The notes beneath the pieces are model-generated. The model was not told the origin of the DNA. It made no database searches and worked only from the letters and a program-made list of their open reading frames with translations. Positions 58,824-64,000 of a DNA stretch of 64,000 nucleotides are shown piece by piece (position 1 is the stretch's first letter; the number at the start of each line of letters is the position of its first letter). Origin of the DNA: Hirundichthys speculiger. Lineage: Eukaryota > Chordata > Actinopteri > Beloniformes > Exocoetidae. Where the stretch lies: contig JAGFBZ010000342.1 of NCBI GenBank assembly GCA_018398805.1, forward strand, positions 1,448,001 through 1,512,000. Reading direction: 5' to 3'. Both the position numbers and the translations under genes were made by a program.

Positions 58824-60405
58824 GGGTGAATTCCAATTCCTCCATTAACCCTCAATCTCAAAAATGCACGCTCCCTCTAAGTGCAAGTGCTGTCCGGATT
58901 CTAAGAACGTTAAATTGAGGGACAAGTTTGAGGGCTGTATCACCTTAAAATTGAGATTCTCCGGCACCACCCTTGGAAGTAAGGGCTACCCAGAAGGCAT
59001 TGCGTAATTTAGTTAAGACATCTTCGAAAAGGATGGCGACAAAAAAAGCTAGCTACAAATGTAAGTATCTTTGTAGTTCTTAACCCTCATTCTACCGACA
59101 TATTTCGCATACATGGATTACCGACTGGGGTCCGTGCGGACCCCAAGAATAAATACTGTAATAAACAACCATCAAAGAAAAATTACAACTTTTTTCTTCT
59201 CAGAATATTATTACTGATGTATTAAATGTCATCTGAGGAAAAAAACAAAAACAGATTATTATTATTTTAAGAAAGTTATAGTTAATTTGCATATTTTATA
59301 AAACGAAAATATACTTTTCTTTAACCCAAAAATGTCAACAGTGGAATTTTATGATCTCCTTTACAGCAATTAAGATCCTATCCTAGCTAAGCACAAATCC
59401 ATTGAAATTTTTCAAATCAGTTAAAGAATGAGGCTACAGCGCAGCTTTTCTCTCTCTATTACCATCTCTATGGTAGTCACGTTACACTTGATTCTGATAT
59501 AATTTAGTGTTCAGTAATTTCAAGTAAACATTATTTGTGTTGTATTTATATGGTGAAACCAACCAAGGTCATTTTGAACTCAATATATATAAAAAACCCA
59601 CAATCATTTAAATGTCACTACATTTTAATTTTATTTGAATTTTAATACAAAAGTCAAAAATTCAAAAGTAAGATACTTTAAATTAGGACCCATGGCAAAC
59701 ATTGACTCAATAAATGGTTCCATCTATTAAAAATACATAGGCGGAATTAGAGATTTTGACTGGGGTCCTCTTGGACCCCAATGCATTGGAATTTTTAAAA
59801 AGCACAGATAAAGACAGAAACAGAAACAAATCATATGACATCATTAGGAACACATTGATTGACAAAGTCATGAAAAATTGGAATTATAGAATAAAGCACC
59901 TCTGAGATATGACAAAAAGTACACCTCTGGGGTCCGAGAGGCGGTATGAGGGTTAAAGATATAAATGTTACGAAACCATCTTATAGTCTTTGTTTGAGAC
60001 TTTTTTCATGGATTAACATCGTTGTTGCGTAACATTAATTTTTTTACTTTACGATGTTTGCTGCTGGACCGCCGGTCCCGGTCGGCTTCACGTTACTTGT
60101 ATACCTTGTTGTGTAGCGACGGAGGACTGAATAATGTATCCTCTATTGTGTTATTTGCTAATATTATTTAGAGAATATACGGCGCTCTTTTCAATGTTAT
60201 AACTGTGTCACTTCAGGAAATACAGAGACAACACGGCTCTGATACATTTCAGTCTGAAGACGTAACTGCACTCAAGGGGTGTCCCATTTCTAAGTCACAA
60301 GATAGCCCTTACACTTACTTTCAAGGTTTAAGATTGAGGGCCAAAAATTGAGGGTTAAGGGCGAGGGTTGAGACTGAGGGTTAAGGGAGGAATTGGAATT
60401 GGCCC
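58824..60405. mobile_element. Harbinger-like MITE, copy 2, carrying a piggyBac-like MITE
   Basis: The ends GGGTGAATTCCAATTCCTCC and GGAGGAATTGGAATTGGCCC are inverted repeats, flanked by AAA on both sides, consistent with a 3-bp target duplication. The interior is shared with 23286-23756 in opposite orientation and is split at 59080 by a TTAA-flanked element. Confidence 0.75.
59084..59952. mobile_element. piggyBac-like MITE at TTAA, second family
   Basis: This 869-bp element has ends CCCTCATTCTACCG and CGGTATGAGGG bounded by TTAA (59080-59083 and 59953-59956). Just inside the left end is GGGGTCCGTGCGGACCCC, a perfect palindrome. A similar GGGGTCCTCTTGGACCCC lies near 59763 and a half-site GGGGTCCGAGAGG near 59930. 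The interior is AT-rich with no transposase. Confidence 0.88.
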
Positions 60406-60408
60406 AAA

Positions 60409-60926
60409 AACTGATAATCCAACAGCCTGATAACAGGAGAAAAATCGAGACAAATCGAAAGCATCCAGTCTAATCTGGAAAGATCCTCCTTTTGGATCCG
60501 GAGCAGATTGCTCAATACCTCAGTGACGTGGCAGTCATTTGTTTTATTTAAGCTCTGTGTTTTCAAAGAGGCTTCTCCTATAATTGACCACAGGCCCATG
60601 TGTTTGAAAAGTACATCATAGATTTGTTTGTAAGCTAGTCAGCGGACACGTCCCACACAGCCATGTGCTCCACATGTGCTCTAAACCCGGTTCAGGCAAA
60701 GAAACAAAGGAAATCACGGTGGAAATGACTGTTCCTGATAATGGATGCAAAGTGAGAGAACCGTCGGTGCTATTTTTATGGTGTCTGTTAACAGCTCCAC
60801 GTAATAACCGGGCGTCCATCGCTGATTGTCCTGTCACGAGTCCAGGCTTCGGAAACATCTGCTCACTGAATCAAATTCACGCTCTCCTCTGCCGAACGAT
60901 TGGAGCGTTTTTTGGTAAAAGGATAC
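60409..60926 (-). other. cacna2d1 intron, repeat-free part
   Basis: Intron between the exons at 60927 and 58729. No element recognised in this part. Confidence 0.7.
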
Positions 60927-61039
60927 ATTGCTGCTCCTCCTGTATTAGCGGGGCCGAGACGCATGACGAGCAGGTGTCTTTCGCATCAGAAATGATAAAG
61001 ACCAGGTTCGTCTTGGGCAGCTTTTCAGCATGGTAGAGC
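60927..61039 (-). CDS. cacna2d1: cacna2d1 coding exon (delta region)
   Basis: This 113-nt exon is framed by acceptor CCAG before 61039 and a GTATCC donor at 60926. It encodes L-Y-H-A-E-K-L, then T-N-L-V-F-I-I-S-D-A-K and P-L-I-Q-E-E-Q-Q. Human CACNA2D1 has I-F-H-G-E-K-L, T-N-L-I-F-I-M-V and L-L-I-Q-A-E-Q, clear orthology. The segment C-S-S-C replaces human C-P-C, so cysteine spacing differs by one. The donor is weak, but the phase fits the next exon exactly. The product is the extracellular part of alpha-2/delta-1, which promotes surface expression of CaV1 and CaV2 channels. Confidence 0.94.
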
Positions 61040-61674
61040 CTGGAGACGAGCAGGACACACAGGAGACACAAGAGCAGTTTGTTGACATGCTGGCTGCAGT
61101 CCAGGAAAGATATAATTTCACTGAAACATGCTCACGAGAGATGCAGGAAGTTGAATATTTAACCAGAGAGCAGAGAGCAGAGGACGCAGCGACTGAGATT
61201 TGCTGCTCTAATATCTTTTTTTTTTTTTTTTTGCATGAGTAAACAGAAATTATTCGTCATACAGGATGAAACCCAGAAGCTTTTTAATACTTAATCCGAC
61301 CTCTAAAACGCAGACATGCTGTGGAGCGTAGAGCCCGGCTCCTTAACTTCTTTTATTCCCGAGGGGAAAGAAACCTGCTGTCCTCCAAAAACCGTGGAGG
61401 AACCCACCGGCCGCTGGTGCACAAATGATTTTCTCTGCTCCATTTTTTTTTTTTTTTTTATGGCGGTCGTTAAAAAGGAAACGTGTGTCGGCCTAATGTG
61501 CAGGAACGCCGCGTGGCATGCACACAGGCGCTCCATTAGCTGGCACGAGGGGACCCTAAAACACGGCGCGCACTCGCGCGCACGCGAAACCGGTCAGGAC
61601 GGTGGTCTCGCTGCCGCGCCTCACAGAGAAGAAAACTCACCGCCACCTCAGCCAGAAAATTTGAGAGGGTTCAC
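61040..61674 (-). other. cacna2d1 intron, 635 bp
   Basis: Two long T runs (about 61219-61232 and 61443-61459) and a CG-alternating patch at 61563-61585. No element. Confidence 0.8.
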
Positions 61675-61795
61675 CTGGAGCAGTTCTCACAGTCCACCGA
61701 GCCTCTGAACGACGCCTCGTCGTTCACGAAGAAGTACTGCGTTTGCTCCGTGATGCAGCCCTCCTTTGAGTCCGAAGCGTGCTCTTCTATTTCAG
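61675..61795 (-). CDS. cacna2d1: cacna2d1 coding exon (delta region, [10 protein letters not shown])
   Basis: This 121-nt exon has acceptor CGCAG before 61795 and donor GTGAAC at 61674. It encodes [10 protein letters not shown], then [10 protein letters not shown] and D-C-E-N-C-S-R. In human CACNA2D1 the corresponding words are [10 protein letters not shown] and D-C-G-N-C-S-R, the most diagnostic match in the window. N-C-S is a conserved potential N-glycosylation site. The first codon is split with an upstream exon that lies beyond this window or was not recognised. Whether this is the a or b teleost copy cannot be decided. Confidence 0.96.
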
Positions 61796-61859
61796 CTGCG
61801 AAAAGACATGCAAATATTAGCACACACACTATAAAAAAAAGACAAACACACTAAAGCCT

Positions 61860-62259
61860 ATAGCCCCAAGCCTAAATAATGGGTTTAAAATCCGCAAAAA
61901 AGTAGCGAGGCACTGCAGCGAAACAAGACAAAGGCTCAACTGTGGTCTTTCTGTTACCTTCACAGCCTCTGGTCTCTGAACCGTAGTAAAGCAAACCGCT
62001 CTTTCATCTAACCTCGTTTTCATTCTGCCGTCCCACGACACACACACTACATTACCCATAAGACCACACCATTACCCATAAGGCCACCTTCTTAAACGGG
62101 CCAGGCTGCTCACATTTCTTTGCTGCGAGAGAACGCGCACAACATACTGTGATGTTTCCGCAACTTTTTCTTGATTTTTTTTATATTATATATTTCTGAA
62201 AAAAATCTGTGAATAACTAAAACCGCGAACTTAAAGCGCGAATTGGCGAGGGATCACTG
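61860..62259 (-). mobile_element. pogo/Tigger-like MITE, copy 5, truncated
   Basis: It ends GGATCACTG before TA and shares internal blocks with copy 1 in the same orientation. The left terminus and part of the centre are missing. It lies in a cacna2d1 intron, 65 bp from the exon at 61795. Confidence 0.8.
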
Positions 62260-62652
62260 TATATCGATATTTTATATCCCCAGGGAGTATCGATTTTTCT
62301 GCCCCAGGTATCTAGATATTCTAAGCTTCTTTCAAAACCACCTTTAAAAGCTTGCAAGCAACAATTTGCACTGTTTAAATAAATGAAACTATTTTGAAAC
62401 TTTTATTCATTTTGTCCAGCATTTACAAGCTGCCTGTCAGTCATATAATGTGTAACTGATGCTTTCAGTTCAATTAATTCAAACAAAGTCATTGGAACAC
62501 TCACAAGATGTCACCAAAATCACTTTGTCCCTTTAAAATCTATCGGAAAATGATGTAAATGTATTGTAAGATGAATAACGATATATATCGTATCGTGAGC
62601 CTAATGTCGCGTATCATATCGTATCGCAAATTTTATGTATCGCTACAGCCCT
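62260..62652. mobile_element. ATCGAT-rich MITE, adjacent to Tigger copy 5
   Basis: It runs from TATATCGATATTTTATATCC through TGTCACCAAAATCACTTTGT to a CGCTACAGCCCTA end. As at 4.7 kb, a Tigger-like copy sits directly in or beside this family. Confidence 0.75.
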
Positions 62653-63147
62653 AAAACACACAATGGCGATATCATCTCAGGAAACACAGGCCTCTGTACA
62701 AACCCAGAAAGTTCAAATAGTAATAATAAGAATAATGATAATCCTCAAATCCAGTTCATGATTTAAAACTTCTTCAGCTGCCATTGTGGCTGCAAAAAGG
62801 GTGGAAAATGTCAGTAAATCTGCAGGAACTTTCCTTTGAAGATGATGAAGAATTTAGGAATTAAATGATGTAACATTATTCTGCAGAATCAGATTAGAAA
62901 AGAGCTTCTAAAGAAACATCTTTTTTTGTTAACGTTACAGGAATGCAGGAATGAAAATCCACCCAGTGGATTGTTTTAACCAAGATTATGCAGATAGATA
63001 TGTTTTTTTCCCACATAAACTGTATACATGTTCCCTGTTATTGGCATATGTTCTCCTTAATTCACATATAATCATAAAATCCCATGAAAAGCTCAGAACT
63101 TTGCTACATCTAAGTAGAAATATGGGTCAAAACATAAAATGTGCTTC
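62653..63147 (-). other. cacna2d1 intron, no element seen
   Basis: AT-rich unique sequence. No further exon was recognised on the minus strand. Confidence 0.55.
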
Positions 63148-63155
63148 CTGTAGAT

Positions 63156-63551
63156 CAGTGGTCCCCAACCCCTGGGCCACACAAAAAATACATTAGCTAT
63201 TTAAGTTTTATTCATTATATGAGTCTGAACAAGCTTTTATTTTGAAAAATCACCGGATTCTCTCGGTTACATCTCGGTCACTTGAGCGCCACAATTTAAC
63301 CCAGCTAGCAAAATGAGTAGAAAACAGACGTCTTTGGAAAGTTTCCTTAAAATATGGAATTATCACTACAGGTGATTCCCACGTACTAAGCCCGCTCTGC
63401 GTGAGTTTTTTTTTTTTTTTTGCTGTTTATTTAATGGGTCCAGAGGATGTTACCAGAGACTTTGATGTTATACTCATGTTATGTTATTGTCCGCGGTAAA
63501 ATTGTGCAGTATTGACCGGTCCGCAGTTACAAAAAGGTTAGAGAACCAGTG
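63156..63551. mobile_element. hAT MITE with exact 8-bp TSD CTGTAGAT
   Basis: This 396-bp element starts CAGTGGTCCCCAACCCCTGG and ends GGTTAGAGAACCAGTG. The flanks are identical: CTGTAGAT at 63148-63155 and 63552-63559. Interior with a T run near 63405-63421 and no coding capacity. Confidence 0.9.
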
Positions 63552-63559
63552 CTGTAGAT

Positions 63560-64000
63560 GCAACCTTGAACAGATCAAATGTAAGGATTATGCCTGGTCT
63601 TTATTTGTTGAGAGTATTGATTCAGTTTTAACTGTGAGTGCTACGAGCATGCTAACCTTTAGAAATAGCGCTTCACGTGGATGTGAAATGTCAGGTGCTT
63701 TCAGGGAAGTCTACAACATTTCATCAACAAAGACTGCTCTGGACACCAGAAAGAGTTGACAACGTGTAATATTAAAACTGCATTTTGGGGCCTTATTGTA
63801 TAACGCTGATTCATAAGTCCACGACTTTTGCTCTAGATTCTGGTCTGTTGAGGGCCACCGCTTCTGTTTATCGTTCAGGCTCCATCAAGTCACTAAGTTT
63901 TGACACGTAGGCGTCTAGACAACTTATCTCAAGGTGTCAAGGATGTACTATTGGCAATTTGTCATTTCTGATCATCCTGCTTCTCTGTGATGTGAGTTAA
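63560..64000 (-). other. cacna2d1 intron, no exon seen
   Basis: Unique-looking sequence to the window edge, with no recognisable exon. Confidence 0.5.

Noticed and set aside
62653..64000. Further upstream cacna2d1 exons
   Set aside because: No conserved motif or good splice pair was recognised by eye in the remaining sequence.

Overview
The window is vertebrate, almost certainly ray-finned fish (teleost), nuclear DNA. It has spliced genes with GT-AG introns and a few percent coding sequence. The rest is a dense teleost repeat landscape: an L2-type LINE with an (ATGG)n tail, a tRNA-derived SINE sharing that tail, an L1 fragment, and many short hAT, pogo/Tigger-like, piggyBac-like and Harbinger-like non-autonomous DNA elements. 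Nothing bacterial or viral was seen, and most open frames are chance or repeat-derived.

Two real protein genes were recognised, both on the minus strand. On the right (61.8 down to 55.9 kb) are the last four coding exons of cacna2d1, the alpha-2/delta-1 subunit of voltage-gated calcium channels; its earlier exons lie beyond 64 kb. On the left (10.4 down to 3.4 kb) are the first four coding exons of hgf, hepatocyte growth factor: signal peptide, both halves of the N (PAN/apple) domain and the first half of kringle 1. The gene continues off the left edge. The same head-to-tail order is found in human chromosome 7 (CACNA2D1 then HGF), and this supports hgf over its paralogue mst1.

Layout: 1-3.4 kb is hgf intron 4 with two hAT MITEs. 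3.4-10.4 kb is hgf exons 4 to 1, with intron 1 filled by a MITE, a Tigger-like element and an L2 LINE. 10.6 kb is a probable hgf promoter. 11.4-13.4 kb is a 53-54 bp minisatellite just upstream of that promoter. 13.4-55.9 kb is an intergenic region of about 42 kb with no convincing host gene, made of nested transposon relics and unique sequence. 55.9-61.8 kb is the 3' end of cacna2d1, with a piggyBac-like MITE nested in a Harbinger-like element in one intron. 61.8-64 kb is further cacna2d1 intron with three more elements.

No evidence was found for a new multi-gene system. The items most worth checking are the extra cysteines in the hgf N domain, the VNTR beside the hgf promoter, a perfect 18-bp hairpin in hgf intron 1, and several elements with exact target-site duplications that give an insertion chronology.
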